Below, one piece after another: positions 11,787 through 23,651 of a DNA stretch of 64,000 nucleotides (its first letter is position 1; every line of letters starts with the position of its first letter). The notes under the pieces were generated by a model, which saw only the letters and a list, made by a program, of their open reading frames with translations, was not told the DNA's origin and searched no databases. This DNA is from Artemia franciscana (taxonomy: Eukaryota > Arthropoda > Branchiopoda > Anostraca > Artemiidae). The DNA lies in the NCBI RefSeq assembly GCF_032884065.1, contig NC_088867.1:47742857-47806856 (forward strand), given 5' to 3'. The position numbers and the translations under genes are program-made.

Positions 11787-12450
11787 AACTGCATTTTCAG
11801 AACTAAAGGCAGAGAAAAAGCAGTAAAATCGGTGCAAACAGTATTACTTGCTTTCATATAAAGTGAATATACCACTCAATGCCTTTTTTTATGCTCTTTA
11901 CAAATATAATAATTGCTTCTACTGCAAATTCAGATTTAAGCACTTTTTGACCTCTTAATAATGATCTATATATGGGGTCATTACAAATCTGTAATAGTTT
12001 TTGCACATTTGGGGGGCGGGTGGGGGTAAAGCATAGTATATATTAAATACATAAACTAAGCGTTGCTGTATTTTTTTTTGTGTGTGTGTGTTTGTGCACA
12101 TTGAATTTTAATGAGAAGAGAAATCACCAGTGCAACAGCACAAACACATAAAAAAATACAGCAATGGTTAGTTTATGTATTTAATATATGCTATGCTTTA
12201 CCCCCCCCCCCTGATGTGCAAATATATAGCCCAAATTTGTTTCTAAACTATTACAGATTTGTAATGACCCCATATATAGGTCATTTTTAAGAGGTCAAAA
12301 GTGCTTAAATCTGAATTTGCAGTAGAAGCGATTATTATATTTGTAAACAGCATTAAAAAAGGCATCAAGTGGTGTATTCACTTTACATGAAAGCCAGTAA
12401 TACTGTTTGCACCAATTTTACTGAAAAAGCACCTGGTATCTGAAAATTAA
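11787..12450. mobile_element. fold-back element with ~300-bp inverted arms
   Basis: The left arm (about 11787-12097) and right arm (about 12138-12450) are imperfect reverse complements. Paired landmarks are CAGTAAAATCGGTGCAAAC with its complement ending at 12423, ATGGGGTCATTACAAATCTG (about 11973) with its complement near 12260, and TGTGTTTGTGC (12087) with GCACAAACACA (12138). The loop is about 40 bp. It has no coding capacity. A diverged single arm recurs at 16243-16350, so the family is dispersed. Confidence 0.85.
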
Positions 12451-12573
12451 GGTAAAATGTTGTTTTGTCAAAATTTCAATAGGTATACCTGTTGTGAAGG
12501 TAAATTTCATGGCCCTCTAGAGAGAGAAGAAGTAGAGGTGGGTTCTTTAAAATACCTTCCCAGGATATACTTT

Positions 12574-14983
12574 GGGTGTGTTCCAGCTGACGATTTTTCA
12601 GTAACTGCGCGGTAACTGTCCATTTCTAACTGCGGTAGAGCCAGTGGGAACGGCACAGTAAGCTGACTAGCAGTAGCGTCATTTTCGAATTAAACGCACG
12701 TGTTTAAATTTAAGGGACAGTTTAATGCTGATTAGTATAATTTTTTATTCCTTCTGTTTCAGAGCATTTTGAGAGGTTCTAAGCCACCCATGGGCATTTG
12801 GCTGTCACAAATGATTTTGCTCAAATCAGCTGGTGAAAAATAAATAGATCATATACTTTTTCTCTTTTTTATTATTTGAAGACTAGAATATCACATAACT
12901 AAGCATCCAAATAGCTTGATTGTATCTTAAGCATATACAATCCCTGATGGAGTTTTGTTGATACCTGTCTTAAATTGATTTGTCTAAATAAAATGGGCCT
13001 ATAGCATTTACAGGATAGTAGTGGGACAACTATAGCAAGTTTTTTTTTCAATATTCTACTTTTTTTTAAATAATTATTGTTCTCTGGTCAAATTTGTTTT
13101 CCTTCCTAAGTGGTAGGCACTTTGGGCTGGAATGCTTTGTCCAAGGGGTACAGGTTTAATTCCTGGCATTGTCAGTTTGTTTTGGATAGGGGTTGGTGAT
13201 ATGACTAACCTCAGCTAGAATTGGCCTAACTTTAAATGAGTACAGATGGAAATCTAGGGACAGTAGGAAGGAAGGGCATGCAAGAGCATGGGCTGGCTGG
13301 TCCCTAGCTTCCTATTGCACTACCTGGCTAAAGAACCACCAGGTCCTTTACTGGCCTACTGACTTAGCCATAGAAACTTTCTTTCAAACCCATTATTTAT
13401 AAGTAAAAATGAAGAATACCAGTATGATGGTCCTTCTATTTCCCTGAAATGTGGATGTATGGACAAGAGTGTGGGTCATGAGAGATAGCTTGTGAATATA
13501 ATTGGGGTGAATGTTCTGCAAGATTAAAAAAATTTATGACTGTTGCTCAGGTTGGCAACTGAACACAGAAGTATAATTTTGTTATTTGTTTTTCTTTGTG
13601 ACTATCATGCTTATTTAATGTCCAGTATTTTAAAGTTAATCTTCTTTAATTTGTCTTTAATTGCCATGGCCCTAGGGCTTAAATACAATAAAACCTACTT
13701 ATATCCATTTTTCTTTAAACAGACTGAAGGGGCAAACCTCCAAGCTTTGACAAATTCAATCTCACTTTTGGGCATTCTCACCTTTCCTTTTCAAAGGAAA
13801 CTTTCTTTGGATGTTTCCCATCCAACTAAAAACAAAACGGACGGCATCAGGTACAAGTGACCTTCTACTTAGCCTACATACCAAAGGGAAAAGCATGCAT
13901 CTCTATACTATAATTTACCTCCAACCTGCCTAATGTGCAAATATATAGCCAAAATTATGTAGTTCCAATGTATTCTGTCACCTGTTACCTTTTCCCCCAT
14001 TCTTGCTTTGTTTACAGTTGCTTCAATTAACAGGGAGTTAAAGTCTGAGGGATAGATTGGCAGAATCAATGGGAAACATGTAACTTCTGCTATAAATATT
14101 TTTGAAGGTCATCAAAGATCAAGGCCCTCTAGAGCAAGAATGAGTAGAGATGTGTACCTTGAAATACCTTCCCAGGACATACTTTAGCCTGTAGACCCAT
14201 CCCTGAAAGTTTCATTTTCCTAACCTAACCCATTTCAGTGATAGCAAGAAGTCAATCAACTAGAATTTTACTGGATAAAATTACCATCCTTTGGAATAGA
14301 CTCTGAATAGTCTACCCTAGCCTACTTCTTCAATAGGATTAAAGACAGTCTCAGAATAATGATTTGGCAGCCCATAAATCCTCAACTTATCTGTAATACT
14401 TCACCTAGGCCTGTTTACAGAGCCTAAAAGGAGTTAATGCTTAAAATGCTACCATGTGACAACTTAATGGAGCCTCAATGTTACCTGGAAGAAGTCAATC
14501 CTTAGAATGATTCCAAATGGCAATTTAAGGTAATAATTTTGCCTGGATATGCCAGAAAACATCGAAAACTTTAAATTAAATAATAAGTTTTTCATTGATT
14601 TAACCTACTTCCTAATAGATAGCCTACTACTCAGGGTGTCCTTTAATGTTGATCCCAAAATATGGTGATTTACTAACCTGGCTCATATCCCTCTTTCTTT
14701 TGCAAAATCACTGTCCCACCTTCTTCCAAGCAAATAACTTCATATTCCATTACTTCATTCTTGTCCATATTTATTTTTTGTTGAATGAGATTTTTATTGA
14801 AGAAGGTGAATTATGTACTTACTGCGCTAACCATTCTTTTGAGCACGATAAGAAAATCACTTACTGCGGTTACTGCCGGCAGTAACTATTCTCGTTCCCA
14901 GTGGGTTGGGCAGTAACCATTTTCCCGCTAGGAACGGAAATAGTAACCATTCGGTTACTACAGTAAGTCCCTGGAACACACCC
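12574..14983. mobile_element. 2.4-kb block with 13-bp TIRs and TTT target duplication
   Basis: The ends are perfect inverted repeats: GGGTGTGTTCCAG at 12574-12586 and CTGGAACACACCC at 14971-14983. TTT flanks both sides (12571-12573 and 14984-14986). The outside flanks, CTTCCCAGGATATACTTT and TTTAGCCTGTAGACCC, are joined without insertion in a paralogue at about 14165-14200, which acts as an empty site. TIR form and a 3-bp duplication would suit a PIF/Harbinger-like non-autonomous element. No transposase is seen. The interior includes the second half of copy B and the empty-site paralogue itself, so the history is complex. Confidence 0.6.
13925..14290 (+). repeat. paralogue of the 12200-12573 / 14984-15080 sequence
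   Basis: Shared text includes ATGTGCAAATATATAGCC, GGCCCTCTAGAG, ATACCTTCCCAGGA and TAGCCTGTAGACCCAT, then AAAGTTTCATTTTCCTAA and AGCAAGAAGTCA. Here it is uninterrupted, while the sister copy is split by the TIR-bounded block. Confidence 0.8.
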
Positions 14984-15191
14984 TTTAGCCTGTAGACCCA
15001 TTGCCAAAAGTTTCATTTTCCTAAACTAACCCCTTTCCAAAATAGCAAGAAGTCACTAAACTAGAGTTTTATTGGGAAATGAGATAAATTGTATTTCTTC
15101 TTATTCAATACTTGTCTACCTCTGATATTTCCAGCAATACATGTCTAATGAAGATTGGTCCCCTGATTGGCTTATCAACATTTAGAGCATT

Positions 15192-15903
15192 GGTAATTGT
15201 TTAGTTTCATCTCAAGCTGTCTAAAGTGGAAACTATGCTGTAAAGCAGCATTGTTTTGATACTATAGAGCTTAGAAATGCTAATTATAGAAGTACATCCA
15301 TTTCTGGTGGACCTTCCTCCTCTGTGAGGCAAACTAAAAATGCATAAGTGGGCAGGGTTTGAAGCCAAGGGAAAAGTTAAGGATGTACAATGTAAATGAA
15401 ACTATATTTTAAATACTAATTCCAGTTATCACAGGTAGTTTCTGTATAGTAGGCAGCAGGAAGACAATTAAGTACCTCACATATCCTTTGAAGTTAATAT
15501 GCAAGATGTTTAACTTTCACTTATGAGTTTAAACTAGCCAGTTGTTTCTGAACAAAACAAATGTCTGATTTTGCTTACAGGTAACATTACCTCTAGAGCA
15601 AAGTGTATTAGTCCATGAGCCCTCTGGGCAGCAGAGCAAGGTCTGTATTCTATATTTATTAAGTAAATACAGAATACACACCTTGCCCTGCTGCCTGCAA
15701 GGCTTGTGTACTAATTTACCTCTAATGTTATCTCTAAGCAAGCTCACTTTTCACATTTTTAGTTTGCCCCATGAAGGAGGAGGGTCAACCAGAAATGGAT
15801 ACAATTGTAGAATTAGCATGTCTAAGTGGTATAGTATAGAAAGTATGCTGCTTTCAGCATAGTTTCCAGTTTAAACAGCTTTTAAGGAAACTAAACAATT
15901 ACC
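15192..15903. mobile_element. fold-back element with 150-bp arms
   Basis: Arms at 15192-15342 and 15754-15903 are reverse complements. Examples are GGTAATTGTTTAGTTTC with its complement ending at 15903, and TTTCTGGTGGACCTTCCTCC (15301) with its complement near 15770-15790. The 411-bp interior holds a second hairpin. It encodes no protein. Confidence 0.85.
15582..15730. repeat. nested hairpin inside the fold-back element
   Basis: TAACATTACCTCTAGAG at 15582 pairs with the complement ending at 15730, and CAGCAGAGCAAGGTCTGTAT pairs with ATACACACCTTGCCCTGCTG. The arms are about 74 bp with almost no loop (centre about 15656). Confidence 0.85.
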
Positions 15904-18700
15904 AGAGTCTTTTTCTCTAAATCATCAGCTTGGTTACCAGTTAGCCTTTAACTGAGTGGCTTGGACCATACTGAAGGTATGTTCTTATGTCTCTTGAGGC
16001 AAGAATATCAATACTAAGGTAATATAATGTGTCTATACTGGTCTTATATTAAGAAACCAAATAGATTACAGCGGCAGTAGGCTTGACAAAGAGTTGGAAT
16101 AAACTGTATTATTTTTCAAATTGGGAATGAAAGGTTTAAGGTCTTTAGTTGAATACACTATTAGGCCTAGGGTTAAATTAATAACTTTTATTTTTAGGTG
16201 AGACTCTGTGATAAATATAGAGCAGACCATATTTTACACCTACAAATAAAGTGAATATACCTTTAATGCCTTTTTTATGCTCTTTCTGAATAAAGTAACT
16301 GCTTTTGTTACAAATTGAATTTTAAGCCTCTTTTGCACTCTTGTAATTGGTAATTTCTCTCTATCTACAAGCATTGATTTGTCACAATTAAGTTGGATAA
16401 ACAAATTCAAAACAATTTTGTCATTTTAACATCCTCTATGCTTCTTTTGTTGGCTTTGATATTTTTGAAATTTTGTCAAAAAGGGACTATTTGAGTGGCC
16501 CAACAGAACAGGAAGAAAACATTATAGAATTGTTCTGAATTTTTTCTAGCTTAATCATGACAAACTGATTCTTATGGATTGTATAACAAAATCGATCTAT
16601 TTTCAAATAGCAAGTTTTAAACCAATATTTTAACTCTTTTTTATTCCCAAAAGCTAGGGTAAGGCACCAATGGTTCAACAGTACAATTTTGGAAACACTA
16701 TCAAAATTTTCATTTAGAACAGCATAACCCTGCTTAATCATCACATGGAACAACATTTATTGAAGCCATCATTATATTTTGACAGTGTGAAATGTGAACA
16801 CTATATCTGATATACCCAGACAAGAAAAGAATAGTCAGTTTCCTGCTTTTACAATAAATGAGCTCCTGATAAGTTTTTAGCTATGCAATGTTGAAACTGT
16901 CCCTTGGTTATTTTTTGTAAACAAAACTGGAATGAGCACCAATATGTCAAGAAAAATCTGATCTTCTCTAAAATAAGCAACATTGGTCTTCTCTTGGTGA
17001 AATTAAATAAAATTTAAAGCAAATATTATATTGACAAAACTATATTCCAAGTGTTGAAGATTATTAATTGATGTAGTAGAACATCTACTCAACTAAAGAT
17101 GTTCTTTCTGCTGAACTCAAATGTAGATATTGGCATCTGTCATGAGAATCATTTCTTTTGAGAATATCTTATAGTAACCTTGTCAAAATTTTTGACAGGC
17201 TGTGTCAAAATATAGGTGACTGTTCAAGCTTCACTGAGCATCTAAAACCAATAAGAAACAATTGGTGTCAAAATTCAAGGGTCCTCTGACAAAAATATAG
17301 TTGTCAAATTTATGGTTACTTTTGGTAATTATTATTTCTAATAATGTTTTGCATGAAAAAACATAAAAATGTTTTTTTTTATTGTAGTTCTACTTATTTG
17401 ATGCTAGATTTTTTCTTCATCTGAGCACTGTTGCTTGGCCTAATACCATTTTGATTTTTTAAAACATTAAAAATCAATTAAAGAATAAAAATAAATTGAA
17501 AAAAGGATTTAGTAAAAGTAAAAAAAATAATATATAGATGACCAGCTGATCCTTGAAGTATATCATAGAAACATCAGAAGTGACCCCTTCAAAACCCTAC
17601 CCACATTTTAGATGAAGCTAAGAATTTACACATAAAAGTAAATTCCACTAAGTCAAATATAATGACAATAAACTTCTTGAAATCTACTTTTAGTTTCCTA
17701 GACCCTATTGCACCCACAATGCTAATGTGACATTTTGAACTCCTTGGTGTTGCAAATTTTTAATAATCTTAATTAGGATATATATATTTCAAGGATTTTG
17801 GACTTTCTAGACAAAATATAAACAAAACTAAAATTTTGAAAGTGGGTTAAAATGGTAGATATACTTTGAGATGCACAAATGATGACATTTTCACAGTGAA
17901 TAACAAAGAAATCTTTGCTGTACTATTAAAGCATAGAGGAAGTAGGCTATTCCAGATAACATTTGGTAGTTCCCATTCTTGTAGCATAAATGCAACTCTG
18001 TGAAAAAAGGAAAAGAGACATATGACCTAGGTCAAATGATTACACTCCATTTGATTGTCCAATTTTGTTCCTATACTTGAAACAATTTTTTCAATTATTT
18101 GCTTCAATTATCTGAATAGTGTTTTATATGTTTATACAATAAACAAAGCTGAAGAAAAATGAAGGAATAAAGTAAAAAGAATAGACTTGTCAAATGTACC
18201 AGGATTGGTCAACTAACATTCCCCCAGTATTTCAACACATGTCAAATTAGGGTTCAACTTGGATTGAAAACAGGTAATTTTTGTTGTTTTGTCAAATTTG
18301 TAGGTGAAAGCATTCCAATTCTAGAAAATCAGAGTGTTGTACTCTTTTTTGGTTCAAACTTCTAATCAAACACGTGGAATCCTAGGTGCTCTTCCTACAT
18401 AGTGAAACCCTTTTCAATCAAAAAGTCTTTAAATTGAGCCTCCCAGGGCACAAAACGTGTTTTTTTTTACAAAACTCTCTAAACATTGTTGCCTTTACCA
18501 TATAGAAAAAAATTGTAAGGCAAGACTGCAAAAAGGGCTTAAAATGACTTAGCAACAAAAGCAATTACTATATTCAGAAAGTGCATTAATACAATTTAAT
18601 GACCTAGACTACCTACAAAATAAAGCAACACATAAGCAAGGTAAAAGCATGGTACAAACACAAGTATTATGTAAGCACAAGCATAGCAGGATGCTGTATC
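15904..18700. other. AT-rich region without recognised genes
   Basis: Low-complexity AT-rich sequence. The only item recognised is a single diverged arm of the 11787-12450 fold-back family at about 16243-16350, recognised by AAAGTGAATATACC and TTTTATGCTCTTT. The open frames here are short and show no domain. Confidence 0.5.
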
Positions 18701-20687
18701 TTCTTTCTCTTATTCTTTGAAAAAGACCCACACTTCTTTCAGGCAAACACTAAGCAATCACAAAGGCCAAGCTCAGCAGGCTTACACAATTTTATTGACT
18801 AGCTTTACAAAGATATACATAAGAAGATGCAAGGCTTACTTCTTGTATGCACTAATACTCACTTCCTTTATGCACTACTACTCACTTTCTTTATATACTA
18901 CTACCTACATAACTACTACTTCTTTATATTGTCTAAGAAATTAACTACCTATATAAGGCATCCATAAAAAGGCGCTAGGCTTGCTTCTTGTATGCATTAC
19001 TACTCACTAACTATTTTCATTAATAATTCATGCTGTCATCTTACATAAACTCTGCCTTTAGGTTGAGCCCTTTAGGTTGCCTGATAGCTCTTCCAATTTG
19101 TGTTTTGGTTGGTTCAGGAAAACCACTATCCATAGCACATGTACTGGTGCTGGGTGTTATATTTATTGCTATTGGTGCTAGTGGCATTTTGAATACAGAG
19201 GAGCTGCACCATTTGTGATGTGATCCTGCTGAGTTCATGGAATCACTTCCAGCGAGCTTAGTGGGAGATCCTAAAATACACTTCAGGACTTGAACATTGC
19301 CTGCTTTTAGTCATCCATTTTGTAAAAAGAACTTGATTTGGAAGTAAATTCATTGTAGCATTTTTTTTATTTCTGAACTTAATAAATGTTACCATAACAG
19401 CCTTGCATATTGAAATAGCCACATTTGTCATATTGTACATATGTTATTTTTCATTTCTTTTTAAAGCATCAATTACAAGTAAAAAAAAAAATGGTTTTTA
19501 ACACTGATGGCCTTAATTAACTAAACAATGGATCATAATAGCAGAATATTCAGTCACTTTCAGTCATTAAGATCATTTTCAACAAGATCTACTGGCAGAT
19601 GTAGCTCCTCTCCTTCAGACTCATATTCTGATGACTATGTCTGTTCTAAAGCCACCCCCCCAACAAAATTCTTGGATACGGCTCTGAGGATTATATATAA
19701 ATTTTACATCCAACCTCTCTTCATCTCTCCATTAAAACTAATTCTGTTATTATATGCAAACTGTTTCAGAACCACTGCTGAAATACAAAGGGTGTCAAAC
19801 TAGAAAAAGAATATTTAAAAATACAGTAGTCAGAAACAACACATTTGGTTGCAATTGGTTGAAAAACAGGCTAAATCCTATACAAGAATATTGGAACTTT
19901 TGCTTTCCATTCAACTGAGCCTCCACTTTTATTTGATTGACTGAGCCTCCACAAAAATTTATTCAACCACCCATTCCACATGAAAAACTGGTATATATTT
20001 GCCTCTAACTTAAATAGGAGAGTAGAGATTTTGATTTCCCTTCTAATTAAGATCTGAAATTATCCAGAAAAAATGGGTGATTTCCATGGAGGATATTTTT
20101 TGGAGGGTAGGGTGATTGTCAGCTCCTGGAGAAAAACAGCAGAAACTTAGTATTTCCTATTAATATGAAAATTAAAATAAAATGAGGATACTGATCCTGC
20201 TTTAGTCCTGTACATCATTGCAAATCAAGATCATTTGGTTCTTAATGACAAGGCAACTTTAATATCTGAAGCAAATGATTTACCACATTCTCTTAGAAAG
20301 GCAATTGAAATTAAAAAAAGATAAATAGAGACCTTGTTTTAAATAGAGATACTGGAGATATTCCAATAAACCCAATTTACAATAACTCAAAATTAAAGGA
20401 TTCAAATAACATTGTTTCTTCACTTTAGTTAAGATCATCTGACCATACTTTTAGTTAAAATTAGGTCAGTAGACAAGCTAAGTCAATCTCTAAGCAGATA
20501 GTTCTTGCCCAATCTAATTGGTAACTAGTCTTTTTTTTATTATGGCTTGGTTTGTTTGATTCAGTCTTTCTTCCACTGTGTTAACAGTTACTTTAAAAGG
20601 TTAGTTTTCCTTCTTTTTTTGGGTACTGAAGATGGCTAGGCAGAAGTCCCTGACAAAATATCTGCTTCTGCCATTTTTGCTTCTTTT
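18701..20687. other. AT-rich region with short coding-like islands
   Basis: Near 18800-19020 there is a loose repeat of TATGCACTACTACTCAC-like phrases. At 19030-19240 both strands are open for about 62-65 codons. The minus reading has a plausible soluble composition, the plus reading a hydrophobic one, and neither is recognised. At 19528-19803 a serine-rich 91-codon frame starts with Met. None has a supporting splice site or domain, so none is called as a gene. Confidence 0.35.
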
Positions 20688-21590
20688 CTAAAAATGTCAC
20701 TGAAGTGTTCTAGCTTACATATCATTTGCCAATAGAAAATGCTTACCAAAAAGATAACTACACAGGCAAGTAGCTATTAAGAAGAAAACACGGAGAAAAA
20801 TCTAGCATAATTTAGGGACTTCATAATATTTTAGAAAGTCTTTTTTTTTTTTTGACATCACCCTTGCTTTTCTTGGCTATTTAATCAAAAAAAAATTATT
20901 GTTTGTCATATGTCAATCTTGCCTGTAGTCCTTTCTGTCTTCAACAGCTCATAAAATTAGTATAGTTTTATTTTAGCTACTATTTCACCATTTCAAAATT
21001 ATAATTACCTTTACTACAATACGCTTTATAGTAGGGCTAATAAGAGACTGAAGTAAGAAAGACAGCCATTAAAACTAGGTAATACAGCTATACACAAAAC
21101 AAAATTATACCCAAACGTGTTTGGGTATAATTTTGTCAGTCTTTTCAATATAATACTCAGCCTTTTCATGCTTTTGTGCTGTAAAAATTGCAAATAAAAA
21201 TCGTAAAATGTTTCAGTAAAATATGTAAAAAAAAATGTGCTGCATAGTATATAAATTACATAAAATAGGTAAATTAGGTAAAATAGTTAAAATATCAATT
21301 TTTTTCACAGTAACTACATAAAATCAACGATTTTGCCATGACTAATATTATCAGTTGCAACGCTACTGAATGTAGGCTATGCTAAATAATTGTCACAAAA
21401 TTTATTGCAAATATCTTTTTAAGCCCTAAAAATGTCACTGAAGTGTTCTAGCTTACATATCATTTGCCAATAGAAAATGCTTACCAAAAAGATAACTACA
21501 CAGGCAAGTAGCTATTAAGAAGAAAACACGGAGAAAAATCTAGCATAGTTTAGGGACTTCATAATGTTTTAGAAAGTTTTTTTTTTATTA
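20688..21590 (+). repeat. direct repeat pair (20688-20850 and 21426-21590)
   Basis: Two copies of about 160 bp, both starting CTAAAAATGTCACTGAAGTG and ending in TTTAGAAAGT plus a T tract, lie 738 bp apart. They differ at only about three sites, so the duplication is recent compared with other repeats here. The 575 bp between hold a near-perfect palindrome but no gene. Confidence 0.9.
21099..21136. repeat. 18-bp-arm palindrome
   Basis: Arms AAAATTATACCCAAAC and GTTTGGGTATAATTTT, extended by matching outer bases, surround a 2-base GT centre. It lies between the two direct repeats and has no T-tract or gene context suggesting a terminator. Confidence 0.85.
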
Positions 21591-21960
21591 TTATTTTTTT
21601 TTTTAGATAAATGAAACTCAAGAATGTATTCAGACCCTTAAAGATCTAGTGGAAAGATATTATATTTAATGGAAGCATGCAGCTCAACTCCTCTCAGAGG
21701 GCAACTACCTTTGTTGACCTTTAACAATTTTTCAATGATAATTGTCAAGTCCTGTAAAATAGGCTTCCAGCTCATATGAGGTATTAGAAAAGTGTTTTGA
21801 ACATTGTACCTTTGCCCAATCCCAATTTAGAAAGTCCTAATGAGCTGTATTTCTTAGATTTAGAGGAAAGGCACTAATGTAGCTGAAAATTCTACTGGAA
21901 TAATAGGAATAATCTTTTTTAAAACTAAATACTATGAAAAAGACATCAAATTAGACATCT

Positions 21961-22653
21961 CCAGTTGCCTTCAGTAACTGTATCCTGAACGCCCAATCTA
22001 GCGCAGTTCCTTCGTGTAATTTAAAAGGGATTCATGTGTCACTTATTGCTTATGCAGATGATATTTTTAACCCCAGTTGAACAGTACAGTCGTTCGAAAG
22101 AAATTTTGCTATTTTAAGTAAAGAATATGCTAAGATTAACCTTACATTCAATAGAGAAAAATCAGACGTGGTTCTGTTCAGCTGGGGTGAAACTCGAGCA
22201 GGATTTACTATTAATCTCGACGGCGCGTCAGTTTCCCCAAAATCCCAAATGAAATATTTATGGCTTCCTATCAGTGACACTCTTAAAGCAACTAGAAGGA
22301 TCTTGATCCTTCATTTCCAACGTCGAACAACAACTGCATACAGAAGCTTGGTAGCAAACAAACTTCAACTCAACCGCAAACTGCTAGTGAAACTTTACAA
22401 TGCTTCTGCACTCCCGTATTTCCTATACCTTGCACCTCTTTGGCGTACGTTTACGATAGCCGAGACGAAGGAGCTTCGGCGAATCTATTTCCAGTATACC
22501 AAATACCTGCTTGCCCTTCCACCATGGTCAAGTAACTCCTGGGTCATTAAAAGATACGGCATCATGGACCCGAATGCTTCTATCAGAAAAAGCATAGAAG
22601 CTTATAATAGTAGAATTGGTTGGCATCCATGGAGCGCTATTTTCATTCAATGA
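21961..22653 (+). pseudogene. non-LTR retrotransposon reverse transcriptase fragment
   Basis: Translated from 21961 in one frame, the sequence reaches the reverse transcriptase palm motif C box as AYADDIF (22048-22068). An in-frame TGA at 22078 breaks it. The frame then reopens through a 161-codon stretch ending at 22653 with a typical RT thumb pattern (KLYNASALPYFLYLAPLW, then a KELRRIYF-like helix). The two catalytic aspartates are present, but everything 5' of the palm is missing, as expected for 5' truncation during target-primed reverse transcription. The family looks like a Jockey/CR1-type LINE; the exact clade is not determined. It is not functional. Confidence 0.8.
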
Positions 22654-22814
22654 ATGTTTGCTTTTGTTTTTGTATGTTTTAATTGTTTTTAAGTAAGGTG
22701 AAGTGTTGTTTAGTTTTTTAGGTCATTTTCTTTTTCCTCTTTTCTTTTATTAACATTATGCTCCGTTTTTCATGTGTATTATAACGGGTTATAAATAAAT
22801 TCAATTCAATTAAG
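22654..22814 (+). mobile_element. LINE 3' UTR and tail
   Basis: T-rich 3' sequence after the RT stop ends in GGGTTATAAATAAATTCAA and a short TTCAA-type repeat (to about 22812). This is a simple-repeat tail of the type several LINE clades carry instead of poly(A). Confidence 0.6.
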
Positions 22815-23561
22815 TTGAAATATTTTTTTCTGTCAGAATTCTGATATGCATAAACTTGTCATGTAAGGATTCTTCTAACATCTAGGTTAGACATGTTATG
22901 TTAAACCTTCCTAGTATATATATCTGGATTTTTGTTAATTCCTGAAAGTTTTATTCACCTTGATTAACTACTTCTAACATAGCAAGAATTTCTTGAATTT
23001 GAATTTTACCAAACATGTTGACATAAACAATAGTAAATATTTTTAGATTTCCCATTGATAATCTTTTGCTAATGCAATATTTTAATTCTTGAAAATGCCC
23101 ACAAATAGTCCAGTATTTTCACGTAATTTTTAATTGTTAGATTAGTAACTATAGTCTTCACCTCTGGTATCAAAAGCTTCAGATCCTTCCCATAGACTCT
23201 AGATAAATTGAATAAATAATCTGTTTATAGCATTGGTAATTATGGAAGAACCAAAACTATCTGATTAATAAGAATATACTGTATTTTATTAAGTGAGAAA
23301 TAATTTTTTTATATGCTATTGTTTGTATTGTTGTTTTTTCATATGTTGTTCATTTTGTCTCATATTTCATACAATATTTCATATTGTTTTTTCATATACT
23401 CAGCAGTATAACGTAAAAAAGTATTTCATGGGTGAATTTATCTGCTTGTATAGTGAACTGGTTTTCTAAACTAAATGGTTATTGATCAGTAGACTTGTTG
23501 TAGTGCAAACATTTGCTAGAATTGAACTGTGTAAAAAGTTATAAAGAATTTGCTTTTGACA
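22815..23561. other. AT-rich region, no gene seen
   Basis: Low-complexity DNA between the LINE tail and a possible exon. It contains repeated CATATTG / TTTCATA phrases near 23330-23400. Nothing else is recognised. Confidence 0.4.
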
Positions 23562-23564
23562 CAC

Positions 23565-23651
23565 AGGCAATTACAATTACTCAGGTGGGCTGTGCCATGG
23601 AAAGTTCAGTCATTAAGGAAGTTCCCATGAGGCATGGCCCTTACTTGAAGA
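23565..23651 (+). CDS. possible small internal exon (unrecognised)
   Basis: A TTTTGACACACAG acceptor-like sequence is followed by about 87 bases open in a single frame (AITITQVGCAMESSVIKEV and a short continuation), while the other two frames hold stops. The block ends ...TTGAAG followed by ATAAGT, which resembles a GTAAGT donor with A at the first position. The pogo-like element is inserted a few bases beyond. The base composition is more gene-like than the AT-rich flanks. No domain is recognised and no partner exon was found, so this is tentative. Confidence 0.25.

Larger units (their letters stand above)
10361..13868 (+). repeat. segmental duplication, copy B, interrupted
   Basis: This matches copy A in two parts: 10361 to about 11310 corresponds to A 7812-8870, and about 12722-13868 corresponds to A 8920-10360. 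The 1.4 kb between is absent from copy A and holds a MITE-like repeat, a fold-back element and one end of a TIR-bounded block. Divergence from A, with many substitutions and small indels, shows the duplication is not recent. Confidence 0.85.

Noticed and set aside
21099-21136. Palindrome as a transcription terminator
   Set aside because: There is no gene next to it, and factor-independent hairpin terminators of this type do not apply to nuclear protein genes.
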